A stretch of 64,000 bases of DNA. Origin: DSSM01 sp964484125. GTDB lineage: Bacteria > Bacteroidota > Ignavibacteria > Tepidaquicellales > Tepidaquicellaceae. Below the pieces are notes generated by a model, which saw only the letters and a list, made by a program, of their open reading frames with translations, did not search any database and was not told where the DNA came from. The stretch's first letter is position 1; each line of letters opens with the position of its first letter. The position numbers were made by a program, and so were the translations under genes. Below, piece after piece: positions 27,252-35,941 of the stretch. The stretch spans positions 62,001 to 126,000 of the forward strand of contig CAZAEK010000002.1 of NCBI GenBank assembly GCA_964484125.1. Reading direction: 5' to 3'.

Positions 27252-28148
27252 TTATTTTGACTTAAATAATTCACCTGATAATTCTGAAATTAAAATACCT
27301 GCAATCATAACGGCACCACCGACATACTGTATAAATCCGAGTATTTCTCCAAGAATAAAAAAGGAAAAAATAACTGCAAAGACCTGCTCGGAGTTATAAA
27401 TAATTCCTGCTGTAACCGGCGAAGTGTATTTCTGATATTTATTTGCAAGGAATAGTGCCAACAGAGACGCAAGCAGAGCATTAAAAATCAGTGATAAAAT
27501 AACTTCATTATTTAAGCTGAAAATAAAATCTTTAAAAAGTATCATTTCAAAAAAAACAGAAAAAAATGCACTGAAAATAACCATGATTATAATCTGACCA
27601 TACAATAAAGAAATATGATCTGTTTGCCTGACATATTTATCGTAGAGAACTATCTGGAATGCAAATGAAATTGCGCATAAAAGAGAAAAGAAATCACCTG
27701 TATTGAAATTAACCCCTGTAAATCCGGTAAGTAAATATAAGCCCACCAAAGATACAATTATACCAATAATATTTGCAACCCCAGGTTTTTTCTTTACAAT
27801 CATTGGTTGAATAAAAGGTATAAATAACATATAAATCCCTGTTATAAATGCAGAATTTGAAGCTGAAGTATATTTAAGCCCAATCGTTTGTGTTATAAAT
27901 CCAAGAAATAAAGTAATGCCTAAAATAAGTCCTGGTCTGATATCTTTTAAGGATTTCTTTTTTATAGAATTGTGAAAAATAATTCTGAATAAAATAATTA
28001 CAATCAGAAATCTTATAAAAACATAAAAAACAGGGGATACATAAGGCATTGCAATTTTTACAATAGGAAAACTACCTCCCCAGATAATTGCACAGAAGCC
28101 CAGAATTAACTCTGCTTTGTAATGCGAAATATGTTTAAGTTTGTCCAA
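27252..28148 (-). CDS. EamA-type DMT transporter
   Basis: A 298-residue inner-membrane protein with ten predicted helices in two EamA repeats, the typical size for drug/metabolite transporters. The first repeat begins LILGFCAIIWGGSFPIVKIAMPYVSP. The second includes SLLCAISFAFQIVLYDKYV and ends with a FILGEILGFIQYVGGAVMIAGILI segment. Substrate is unknown. It begins on the base next to the end of the UbiA-family gene, so the two are very likely co-transcribed. Confidence 0.88.
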   Translation of the reverse strand: MDKLKHISHYKAELILGFCAIIWGGSFPIVKIAMPYVSPVFYVFIRFLIVIILFRIIFHNSIKKKSLKDIRPGLILGITLFLGFITQTIGLKYTSASNSAFITGIYMLFIPFIQPMIVKKKPGVANIIGIIVSLVGLYLLTGFTGVNFNTGDFFSLLCAISFAFQIVLYDKYVRQTDHISLLYGQIIIMVIFSAFFSVFFEMILFKDFIFSLNNEVILSLIFNALLASLLALFLANKYQKYTSPVTAGIIYNSEQVFAVIFSFFILGEILGFIQYVGGAVMIAGILISELSGELFKSK

Positions 28149-29042
28149 TTACCAGGTGAAACCTTTAGACTTATATATTATAAAAATCGAAATTATTCCC
28201 CAAAGAATAGTTGTTATTATTATTGGTAAATCTTTTGTAATAATATTTGAAGGACTTTCGCCGAGATTTTTCTTGTGAAGTAAATACATATATCTGAAAA
28301 TTCCGAAAATTACAAAAGGTGTAGTATATATTAAAGCATCAGTATGAAATGTATTTATTGCTTTTTCGGATACAGTATAAAGAGCATAACATATTATTGT
28401 TCCTGTTGCCGCAATGGTATTAATCTGATCTGTGAATACAATGTCATATTCTGAAAGCACTTTTCTTTGTTTATGAATATTACCAGCTTCCACCTGAGAT
28501 AATTCAGCACGTCTTTTGGAAATAGCAAGGAATAAAGAAATAAAAATTGTTGTTAAAAGCATCCAGCTTGAAAGAGGTACGTTAATTGCGAGTGCACCAG
28601 CAACTACTCTTCCGACGAAACCTGCTGAAATAAAAAATACATCAAGTAAAACAAAATCTTTAACCTTTAATGAGTAAATAAGATTAATAAAGAAATATGC
28701 TGCAACAATTATTTTAAAGCCGGTATTTAGTTTTAATGTGAGTAGAATTGTAATAATTGCAATTATTAAAAAAAATATTTGCGCTGACCTGATTGATATA
28801 TCACCTGAAGCAAGAGGCCTGAATCGTTTTTCTTTATGAACTCTATCCGCTTCAATATCAGTGATGTCATTTATTATGTAAACAGCTGATGAAACTCCGC
28901 AGAAAGCAAGAAAAGCGATTATACTTTTAAGTAGATTTTCAAAATGAAGCAGTTCTCCCGCAAAAATAATTGCAGAAAATACAAACATATTTTTAATCCA
29001 CTGTTTTGGGCGAATGAGCTCGATTAATTTGAGAAATTTCAT
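28149..29042 (-). CDS. UbiA-family polyprenyl-phosphate phosphoribosyltransferase-like protein
   Basis: A 297-residue polytopic membrane enzyme of the UbiA superfamily. The first Asp-rich motif is NDITDIEADRVHKEKRFRPLASG. The YSLKVKDFVLLDVFFISAGF and RVVAGALAINVPLSSWML blocks resemble decaprenyl-phosphate phosphoribosyltransferase (DPPR synthase, UbiA/Rv3806c type) rather than quinone prenyltransferases. Such enzymes put phosphoribose onto a polyprenyl phosphate for ribose- or arabinose-containing surface glycans. No DprE1/DprE2 epimerase genes are nearby, so the pathway is inferred. Confidence 0.75.
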   Translation of the reverse strand: MKFLKLIELIRPKQWIKNMFVFSAIIFAGELLHFENLLKSIIAFLAFCGVSSAVYIINDITDIEADRVHKEKRFRPLASGDISIRSAQIFFLIIAIITILLTLKLNTGFKIIVAAYFFINLIYSLKVKDFVLLDVFFISAGFVGRVVAGALAINVPLSSWMLLTTIFISLFLAISKRRAELSQVEAGNIHKQRKVLSEYDIVFTDQINTIAATGTIICYALYTVSEKAINTFHTDALIYTTPFVIFGIFRYMYLLHKKNLGESPSNIITKDLPIIITTILWGIISIFIIYKSKGFTW

Positions 29043-29117
29043 CTGAAAAATTTAATATCTTATCTGCATTAAAAATGCAAAATAAGAAAATTAAATCAAG
29101 CAAAAAAGATATAAAGA

Positions 29118-30776
29118 TTAGAATACAGCGGTCTCTTCGTATATGCCGAAAACCTTTTTTAATTCAGAAACCATTTCACCAAGTGTAACATATTTTCTTG
29201 CCGCATCGAGTATATGTGGCATCAGATTTGTTCCGTCTTTTGCCGCAAGATTAAGATTCGAAAGGGCATTTTCTACATCCTGTACGTTTCTTGATGCCTT
29301 AAGCTCTTTTAGTCTCTTTATCTGCAACTCTTCAACTTCCTTTGATATCTGTAAAATTGGTATTTCTATCTTTTCGTTCTGTTCTATGAATTCATTCACT
29401 CCCACTACTATTTTTTCTTTTTTATCGAGTTCCTGTTGGTAAATATATGCGGCATTTGCGATTTCTTTCTGGAAGAAACCGTTTTCAATGCAGGCAATAA
29501 CTCCTCCCTGTGCTTCAATCATATCAAAGTATTTTTCTGCTTCAGCTTCGATTTCATCTGTAAGTTTTTCGACGTAATAACTGCCTCCGAGAGGATCAAC
29601 CACGTTAATTACTCCATGCTCATAAGCAATAATCTGTTGAGTTCTCAGTGCTATTTTAACTGCTTTATCCGAAGGTAAAGCAAGAGTTTCATCCATTGAA
29701 TTCGTGTGAAGACTCTGAGTTCCTCCGAGAACTGCTGCCAATGCTTCTATTGCAGTTCTTACAATGTTATTTTCCGGTTGTTGAGCTGTTAATGAGCAGC
29801 CGGCGGTCTGTGTATGGAATCTCAAAATCCATGAGCGGGGATTTTTCGCACCGTATTTATATCTCATTCTTTTGGCGTAAATTCTTCTTGCCGCTCTGAA
29901 TTTTGCAATCTCTTCAAAAAAGTCAAGGTGTGAATTGAAAAAATGGGATATCCTTGGTGCAAAAGCATCAATATCCATACCTCTTTCAATACACGCCTCG
30001 ATATATGCAAATCCGTTTGCAAGAGTAAAAGCGAGTTCCTGTGCCGCTGTTGAACCTGCCTCACGGATGTGATAACCGCTTACGCTTACTGTATTAAATT
30101 GAGGTACTTCTTTTGTACTATACTCAATCATATCAGTAATTATTCTTATAGATTCCTTGGGCGGGAAAATAAATTCCTTCTGAGCTATATATTCTTTAAG
30201 TATGTCATTTTGTAAAGTACCTCTTAGTTGTTTGAAATCAACTCCTTGTTTCTCAGCAACTGCAAGATAAAAAGCATAAATGATTGCCGCAGGTGAGTTA
30301 ATGGTCATTGAAGTAGAAACCTTGTCCAGCGGAATACCATCAAATAATACTTCCATATCTGCAAGAGAAGATACAGATACCCCGCAAATACCGACTTCGC
30401 CTTCTGAAATCGGATCCTCCGGATCCCAGCCCATCAAAGTTGGCATATCAAAAGCAACAGATAATCCTGTCTGCCCGTTTGCGAGTAAATATTTGAATCT
30501 CTGATTTGTGTCCTCCGGAGAACCAAATCCTGCAAATTGTCTCATTGTCCAGATTTTCCCACGGTATCCATTGTGATGAATTCCTCTCGTAAATGGGAAT
30601 TCACCAGGATAACCTAACTTTTCATCATATGATTTATCTTCAACTCCAATATCTTCCGGGGTGTATAGAATATCAAGTTCTTTACCGCTTAATGAAGTAA
30701 ACTTCATTCCTGTTGTCTTTGCCTGTTCAGCAATTTTTTTCCATTCTTCCTTTGAAGAGCTTTTATGCGATTTCAT
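29118..30776 (-). CDS. Acyl-CoA mutase large subunit (methylmalonyl-CoA mutase family, isobutyryl-CoA-type active site)
   Basis: A 552-residue TIM-barrel large subunit of a coenzyme-B12-dependent acyl-CoA mutase. It lacks the C-terminal cobalamin-binding domain, which must be a separate subunit elsewhere. Typical blocks are WTMRQFAGF, GQTGLSVAFDMPT, RGTLQNDILKEY and SGYHIREAGS. Lined up by spacing with the Propionibacterium enzyme, the positions of Tyr89 and Arg207 that read the carboxylate of methylmalonyl-CoA are Phe81 and Gln199 here. This is the pair known in isobutyryl-CoA mutase (Phe80/Gln198). His236 of the catalytic site is kept. I therefore favour interconversion of isobutyryl- and butyryl-CoA, as in valine breakdown. 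Standard annotation would call it methylmalonyl-CoA mutase. Confidence 0.85.
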   Translation of the reverse strand: MKSHKSSSKEEWKKIAEQAKTTGMKFTSLSGKELDILYTPEDIGVEDKSYDEKLGYPGEFPFTRGIHHNGYRGKIWTMRQFAGFGSPEDTNQRFKYLLANGQTGLSVAFDMPTLMGWDPEDPISEGEVGICGVSVSSLADMEVLFDGIPLDKVSTSMTINSPAAIIYAFYLAVAEKQGVDFKQLRGTLQNDILKEYIAQKEFIFPPKESIRIITDMIEYSTKEVPQFNTVSVSGYHIREAGSTAAQELAFTLANGFAYIEACIERGMDIDAFAPRISHFFNSHLDFFEEIAKFRAARRIYAKRMRYKYGAKNPRSWILRFHTQTAGCSLTAQQPENNIVRTAIEALAAVLGGTQSLHTNSMDETLALPSDKAVKIALRTQQIIAYEHGVINVVDPLGGSYYVEKLTDEIEAEAEKYFDMIEAQGGVIACIENGFFQKEIANAAYIYQQELDKKEKIVVGVNEFIEQNEKIEIPILQISKEVEELQIKRLKELKASRNVQDVENALSNLNLAAKDGTNLMPHILDAARKYVTLGEMVSELKKVFGIYEETAVF

Positions 30777-30887
30777 ATTTTATAACTTATTTATTTTCTT
30801 AGTGTTTTAAACATAATAAATTTTAAATAAATTTCATACTTATTTTTTAATTTAAATAATTTATATTAAAAAAATTAAAGATTGAAT

Positions 30888-32213
30888 ATGACTGATACTA
30901 TAAATGCTGCTCACAAAAGCTGGAAATTTCCAAGGGAATTCTGGACTGCTAATACTGTAGAACTATTTGAGCGTTCTGCTCATTATGCTTTATTTATTTC
31001 TATAACACTTTATCTCACAAATGTTGTGGGTTATGATGATATCTGGGCAGCATGGATTAGCGGAGTTTACTCTGCAGGGTTATATTTTCTGCCACCTTTT
31101 ACAGGAGCGTTTGCTGATAAAATTGGGTTCAGAAAAGCTATAATTTTAGCTTTTGCCTTGCTTTCAATTGGATATTTTTCTCTTGGAGCTTTTCCATATA
31201 AACTGGCAGTTATTCCTGCTTTCCTGATTTTAATGTTCGGAGGTTCGTTTATTAAGTCAATTATATCCGGTACTGTAGCAAAAACAACTACAGAAGATAC
31301 AAGAGCAAAAGGTTTTTCAATATTTTACGGAATAGTAAATGTTGGTGCCTTTTTAGGTAAAACAATTGCTTATCCTATAAGAATTGAACTCGGTGTTGAA
31401 ATGATAAATTTCTTTGCTGCAGCTATGACTTTTATAGCATTAGTTACGGTTCTTATTTTCTATAAGGGCTCAATCAATGAAGATACAAAGAAAACTTTTT
31501 CCGATATATGGAAAGGATTAATAAGAGTTGTTACAAATCTTCGTCTGATTTTTTTGATTTTGATAGTAACAGGATTCTGGATAATACAACAACAATTATA
31601 TGCAACTATGCCCAAATATGTAATAAGAACAGTTGGTAAATTTGCTTCACCGGAATGGATTTCAAATGTGAATCCTTTTGTTGTTATGATTACTGTTGTC
31701 TGGATTACAACAATAATGAAAAAAAGAAAAGCAGTTACTTCGATTAATATTGGTATGTTTTTGATGCCTCTGTCTGCTTTGTTAATGGCTTCAGGTGCTC
31801 TACTCGGGAAAATGGCAGGGTCAGCTGTTGATTTTGGAATTTTTGCAGCACATCCTATTACTGTAATGTTAATTGCAGGTATTATAGTACAGGGGCTTGC
31901 TGAATGTTTTATTTCTCCGAGATATCTGGAATATTTTTCACTTCAGGCACCAAAAGGGGAAGAAGGTTTATATCTCGGTTTTAGTCATTTACACTCTTTT
32001 CTTTCCTCTATACTCGGGTTTGGTATCTCTGGTTATTTATTAACTGCATATTGTCCCGACCCAGCTACTCTAACTCCTGATCAGCTTGCCACTGCTTATG
32101 ATAATTCTTATATAATCTGGTTTTATTTTGCCGGTATTGGTTTGATTTCTGCTTTAATGATGTTATTGTATAATTTTATTCTAAAGAAAAAAAGTTCACC
32201 TCAAAACTTATAA
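30888..32213 (+). CDS. MFS transporter with POT-like ExxER motif
   Basis: An inner-membrane transporter of about 440 residues with roughly 12 helices. The first helix has NTVELFERSAHYALFI, matching the ExxER motif that couples protons in POT peptide transporters. The loop after helix 2 (GAFADKIGFRKAI) is a typical MFS motif A. I use ATG at 30888; TTG two codons earlier (30882) is possible. The secreted tricorn-like protease starts 13 bases downstream, which fits uptake of small peptides. Sequence outside the first helices is not classically POT, so substrate stays open. Confidence 0.75.
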   Translation: MTDTINAAHKSWKFPREFWTANTVELFERSAHYALFISITLYLTNVVGYDDIWAAWISGVYSAGLYFLPPFTGAFADKIGFRKAIILAFALLSIGYFSLGAFPYKLAVIPAFLILMFGGSFIKSIISGTVAKTTTEDTRAKGFSIFYGIVNVGAFLGKTIAYPIRIELGVEMINFFAAAMTFIALVTVLIFYKGSINEDTKKTFSDIWKGLIRVVTNLRLIFLILIVTGFWIIQQQLYATMPKYVIRTVGKFASPEWISNVNPFVVMITVVWITTIMKKRKAVTSINIGMFLMPLSALLMASGALLGKMAGSAVDFGIFAAHPITVMLIAGIIVQGLAECFISPRYLEYFSLQAPKGEEGLYLGFSHLHSFLSSILGFGISGYLLTAYCPDPATLTPDQLATAYDNSYIIWFYFAGIGLISALMMLLYNFILKKKSSPQNL

Positions 32214-32226
32214 TTATTTATATATT

Positions 32227-35200
32227 ATGAAAAATTTATTCTTGCTCTTTTTGTTTTTAGTAACAAGTTCATACGCTTCCGTTTTGGAAGAAAATCCATT
32301 GTGGTTAAGATATCCGGCAATTTCACCTGACGGAAGATATATCGTATTTTCTTTTAAAGGAGATTTATACAAAGTATCCTCAAGCGGTGGTGTTGCAGCA
32401 CCTCTGACGATTCACGAGGCACACGACTTTATGCCGGTTTGGTCTCCTGACGGAAAATATATTGCTTTTGCATCAGATAGATATGGCAATTACGACATTT
32501 TTATAATTCAGGCTGAAGGCGGCTCTGCAAAGAGATTAACATATTTTTCAAATGGGGATTTCCCTTCCTGTTTTTCAGCGGACGGTAAAAATGTAATTTA
32601 TACTTCATCAAGAATCGATGATTACAGGAATGTTATGTTTCCTTCGGCGGCTTTGCCGGAACTATACAGTGTCAGTATTGAAGGTGGCAAGGAAGAAATG
32701 CTTCTTACAATTCCGGCTGAGGATGCAGTGTTTAATCAAACCGGTACGAAACTTCTATTTCACGATAAAAAAGGATATGAAGATAAATGGAGAAAACATC
32801 ATATATCATCTATTACTAGAGATATTTGGAGTTACGAGCCTACATCAGAGAGCTATACAAAACTTACAAGTTTTGAGGGTGAAGACAGGAACCCGGTCTG
32901 GAATGTCGGTGAATCTGCGATATATTATCTATCGGAAAGAAGTGGAAGTTTTAATATCTGGAAAATGGGATTGAGCGGAGATATCTCAGCAACACAATTA
33001 ACAAATTTTAAAAATCATCCTGTAAGATTTTTAACAATATCGAAATCAGGGACAATGTGTTTTAGCTATAATGGAGAAATATATTCATATACTGAAGGCA
33101 GTGAACCGAGAAAAATAAATATAGATATATTTACTGAGGAAAGGTACAATACAATAACAACTGAAACTTTTTCGAATTCAGCAACAGAATTTGATGTATC
33201 TCCAAGCGGTAAAGAAGTCGTTTTTATAGTAAGAGGCGAAGTTTTTGTTTCGTCAATCGAAAGCGGTACTATCAAAAGAATAACTGAAACTCCAGAGCAG
33301 GAGAGGTCTGTTAGCTTTAGTCCTGACGGGAAAAAAATATTATATGCATCGGAACGGAATAATGTATGGGGAATTTATATAACTTCTATAGTAAGAGATG
33401 AGGAAAAATATTTTTTAAATTCAACATTGCTGAAGGAAGAGCCAATTGTTGTAACGGATAAGGAATCTTTTCAACCAAGATTTTCACCAGATGGTAAAGA
33501 GGTTGCGTTCCTTGAAGAAAGAACAGAAATCAAGGTAAAGAATCTTGAAAGCGGCTCTGTGAGAACAATTTTACCCGGGAATAAAAATTATTCATATGCT
33601 GATGGAGATCAATGGTTTGACTGGTCTCCAGATAGTAAGTATTTATTAGTTCATGCCCTTGACCCGAATCAATGGATTACACAGATTTATTTAATTGGAG
33701 CAGATGGAACGGGAATGGTTCAACTAACGAAAAGCGGTTTTGAGAATTATTATCAAAGATTTGCGATGAATGGAAATATGATGTTATGGTTTTCTGATAG
33801 ATATGGTTTACGTAATCACAGAAATTCAGGTGCTACAAATGATGCTTACGGCTTATTTTTTAATCAGGAAGCTTTTGACAGGTTCAGGTTAAGCAAAGAA
33901 GAAATGATGCTTTTAAAAGAGGCAGAAAAAGAAAATAAAGATACAGTAAAATCAAAAGAACTAAAACTTGAGCTTGAAGGCATTGATAACAGAAAAGCAA
34001 GGTTAACAATTCATTCTTCATATCTTGCAGATGCAGTAATTACACCCGATGGCGAACAGATGTTTTATTTAAGCAGATTTGAAAAAGGCTTTGATTTGTG
34101 GCAGACAAAGTTTAAAGAAAATGAAACTAAGCTTTTTATGAAGTTGAATTCACGTACCCCTGGTGCTTTGAAGATTGATAAAGATGGGAAAAATTTATAT
34201 ATGCTTTCAGATGGAAATATTATAAGGATTGTAATTGATAAGAACGAACGCAAAGATGTTCCGACTTCGGTAGTAATGACTCTGAATAAACCTGCGGAAA
34301 GGGAACATTTATTTGAACATATCTGGAGACAAGTCTTAAAAAAATTTTATGTAACGGATTTGCATGGAGTTAATTGGAATTTTTATAAAACTGAATATAA
34401 AAAATTTTTACCATATATAAATAACAACAGAGACTTTGCGGAAATGGCAAGTGAGATGCTTGGTGAACTGAATGCATCTCATACAGGTTGCAGAGTATTT
34501 ATAAATCAACCGTACGGTGATAATACAGCATCACTTGGGGTCATTTATGATAATAAATATAAAGGAAGCGGCGTGAAAATAGCTGAAGTTTTAGAAGGAA
34601 GTCCTTTAATAAATGCAAAATCTAAAATTAAAGCCGGTGATATAATAGAAAAGATTGATGGCAATGAAATCAATGAGAACACAAATTTTTATATATTTCT
34701 TAACCGAAAAGCAGGTAAATATTTATTGCTTGATATTCTGGATCCTTCAAGCGGTGAGAGATGGCAGGAAAAAATAAAACCTGTAACGCAAGAGTATGAA
34801 GCGGAATTGCTTTATAAGCGCTGGGTTAAAGCACGCCGCATCGAAACCGAAAAATTATCTAACGGGAGAATAGGTTATGTTCACGTCAGAAGTATGGATG
34901 ATGCAAGTTTCAGAGTTGTATATGACGAAGTGCTTGGAATGCATCTTGATAAATCCGCAATAATAATTGATACACGTTTTAACGGTGGCGGAAATCTGCA
35001 CGATGAGTTGGTAACATTTTTAGGCGGTAAAAAATATTTTGAATACATTCCGCGAGAACAGTTGATTGGAAGTGAGCCGGGACAGAAATGGACATTGCCT
35101 ACAGTGTGTCTTGTCTCTGAGAGCAATTATTCTGATGCACATCTTTTCCCGGTTGCTTATAAGGAGCTTGGTCTTGGTGATGCAGTTGGAATGCCAGTTG

Positions 35201-35427
35201 CAGGAACTGGTACAGCAGTTTGGTGGGAAAGGCTTATGGATGCTTCGCTTGTGTTTGGAATTCCTGAGGTCGGAATTAAAACACCCGATGGCAGGTATCT
35301 TGAGAACAATCAGTTCGAACCTGATTATAAAGTGTTCAATGAATATAATATCGTTACAAATGGCAGAGACCAGCAGATTGAGAAATCTGTAGAACTGCTT
35401 TTGAAGAAAATTGGATTGCAGAAATAA
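32227..35427 (+). CDS. Secreted tricorn-like S41 protease
   Basis: A 1066-residue exported protein with the layout of tricorn protease. A signal peptide (to about residue 19) is followed by a first beta-propeller with repeated SPDGRYI/K-type blades, then a second propeller with SFSPDGKKILYASE and RFSPDGKEVAFLEE. A helical core, a PDZ domain near 770-850 (GSGVKIAEVLEGSP ... IKAGDIIEKIDGNEI) and the tail-protease core follow. By motif and spacing the catalytic residues are Ser751-His752 (NASHTG), Ser969-Asp970 (NYSDAH) and Glu1031 (QFEP), matching tricorn Ser745/His746/Ser965/Asp966/Glu1023. It probably degrades oligopeptides in the periplasm. Confidence 0.88.
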   Translation: MKNLFLLFLFLVTSSYASVLEENPLWLRYPAISPDGRYIVFSFKGDLYKVSSSGGVAAPLTIHEAHDFMPVWSPDGKYIAFASDRYGNYDIFIIQAEGGSAKRLTYFSNGDFPSCFSADGKNVIYTSSRIDDYRNVMFPSAALPELYSVSIEGGKEEMLLTIPAEDAVFNQTGTKLLFHDKKGYEDKWRKHHISSITRDIWSYEPTSESYTKLTSFEGEDRNPVWNVGESAIYYLSERSGSFNIWKMGLSGDISATQLTNFKNHPVRFLTISKSGTMCFSYNGEIYSYTEGSEPRKINIDIFTEERYNTITTETFSNSATEFDVSPSGKEVVFIVRGEVFVSSIESGTIKRITETPEQERSVSFSPDGKKILYASERNNVWGIYITSIVRDEEKYFLNSTLLKEEPIVVTDKESFQPRFSPDGKEVAFLEERTEIKVKNLESGSVRTILPGNKNYSYADGDQWFDWSPDSKYLLVHALDPNQWITQIYLIGADGTGMVQLTKSGFENYYQRFAMNGNMMLWFSDRYGLRNHRNSGATNDAYGLFFNQEAFDRFRLSKEEMMLLKEAEKENKDTVKSKELKLELEGIDNRKARLTIHSSYLADAVITPDGEQMFYLSRFEKGFDLWQTKFKENETKLFMKLNSRTPGALKIDKDGKNLYMLSDGNIIRIVIDKNERKDVPTSVVMTLNKPAEREHLFEHIWRQVLKKFYVTDLHGVNWNFYKTEYKKFLPYINNNRDFAEMASEMLGELNASHTGCRVFINQPYGDNTASLGVIYDNKYKGSGVKIAEVLEGSPLINAKSKIKAGDIIEKIDGNEINENTNFYIFLNRKAGKYLLLDILDPSSGERWQEKIKPVTQEYEAELLYKRWVKARRIETEKLSNGRIGYVHVRSMDDASFRVVYDEVLGMHLDKSAIIIDTRFNGGGNLHDELVTFLGGKKYFEYIPREQLIGSEPGQKWTLPTVCLVSESNYSDAHLFPVAYKELGLGDAVGMPVAGTGTAVWWERLMDASLVFGIPEVGIKTPDGRYLENNQFEPDYKVFNEYNIVTNGRDQQIEKSVELLLKKIGLQK

Positions 35428-35442
35428 ATTTTATTCCCTTGC

Positions 35443-35931
35443 ATGCAATATACATTCATAATTAGCAGGGGAATTCTTTTAAATATAATAATGACTTTAC
35501 CAGTAATAGCAATTGTTGTTTTTGCACTATACGACTATTTTGGCTTTACTTATTCTTTTTATAATAATAAAGTGCGAACTTATCGCATTTCACAGGGTAT
35601 TTTCCAAATTTCAATTTCTATAATTTGTTTTTGGCTCGGAGGATTCAAAGCCGCATTAATTTTTAACTTACTTTGGTGGACATGGTGGGCTGACTGGCTT
35701 TTTTACTTCTTTTGTTTTCTGTTTAACTTTAAGGGTAACCGCAAAGATAAATTCCAGCCCTTCGAGGGAAATGTTCGTTGGGCTTTCTGGACTCCTTTAG
35801 GGTTACTTCAATTATTATTTTTAGGAAAGGAATCCGAACAATTTTATAGAATAATAAAACCTTTTTATTTAGTCTTGCAATCTGTTCTTGGGCTGATTGT
35901 ATCAGTGCTTATATATCTCTTTGTGCCTTAA
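35443..35931 (+). CDS. Four-helix membrane protein of unknown function
   Basis: A 162-residue integral membrane protein with four likely helices: IIMTLPVIAIVVFALYDYF, GIFQISISIICFWLGGF, a very aromatic one with NLLWWTWWADWLFYFF, and a C-terminal VLQSVLGLIVSVLIYLF. It is rich in Trp and Phe. I recognise no family. It begins 15 bases after the tricorn-like protease gene and ends 10 bases before the convergent beta-mannosidase gene, so it probably shares the protease transcript. Confidence 0.7.
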   Translation: MQYTFIISRGILLNIIMTLPVIAIVVFALYDYFGFTYSFYNNKVRTYRISQGIFQISISIICFWLGGFKAALIFNLLWWTWWADWLFYFFCFLFNFKGNRKDKFQPFEGNVRWAFWTPLGLLQLLFLGKESEQFYRIIKPFYLVLQSVLGLIVSVLIYLFVP

Positions 35932-35941
35932 GGATAATCTC

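Noticed and set aside
29118..30776. Plain methylmalonyl-CoA mutase
   Set aside because: An early look matched Tyr71 to the substrate Tyr89, but the spacing to Gln199 was ten residues too long. The correct position is Phe81, which points to isobutyryl-CoA mutase.
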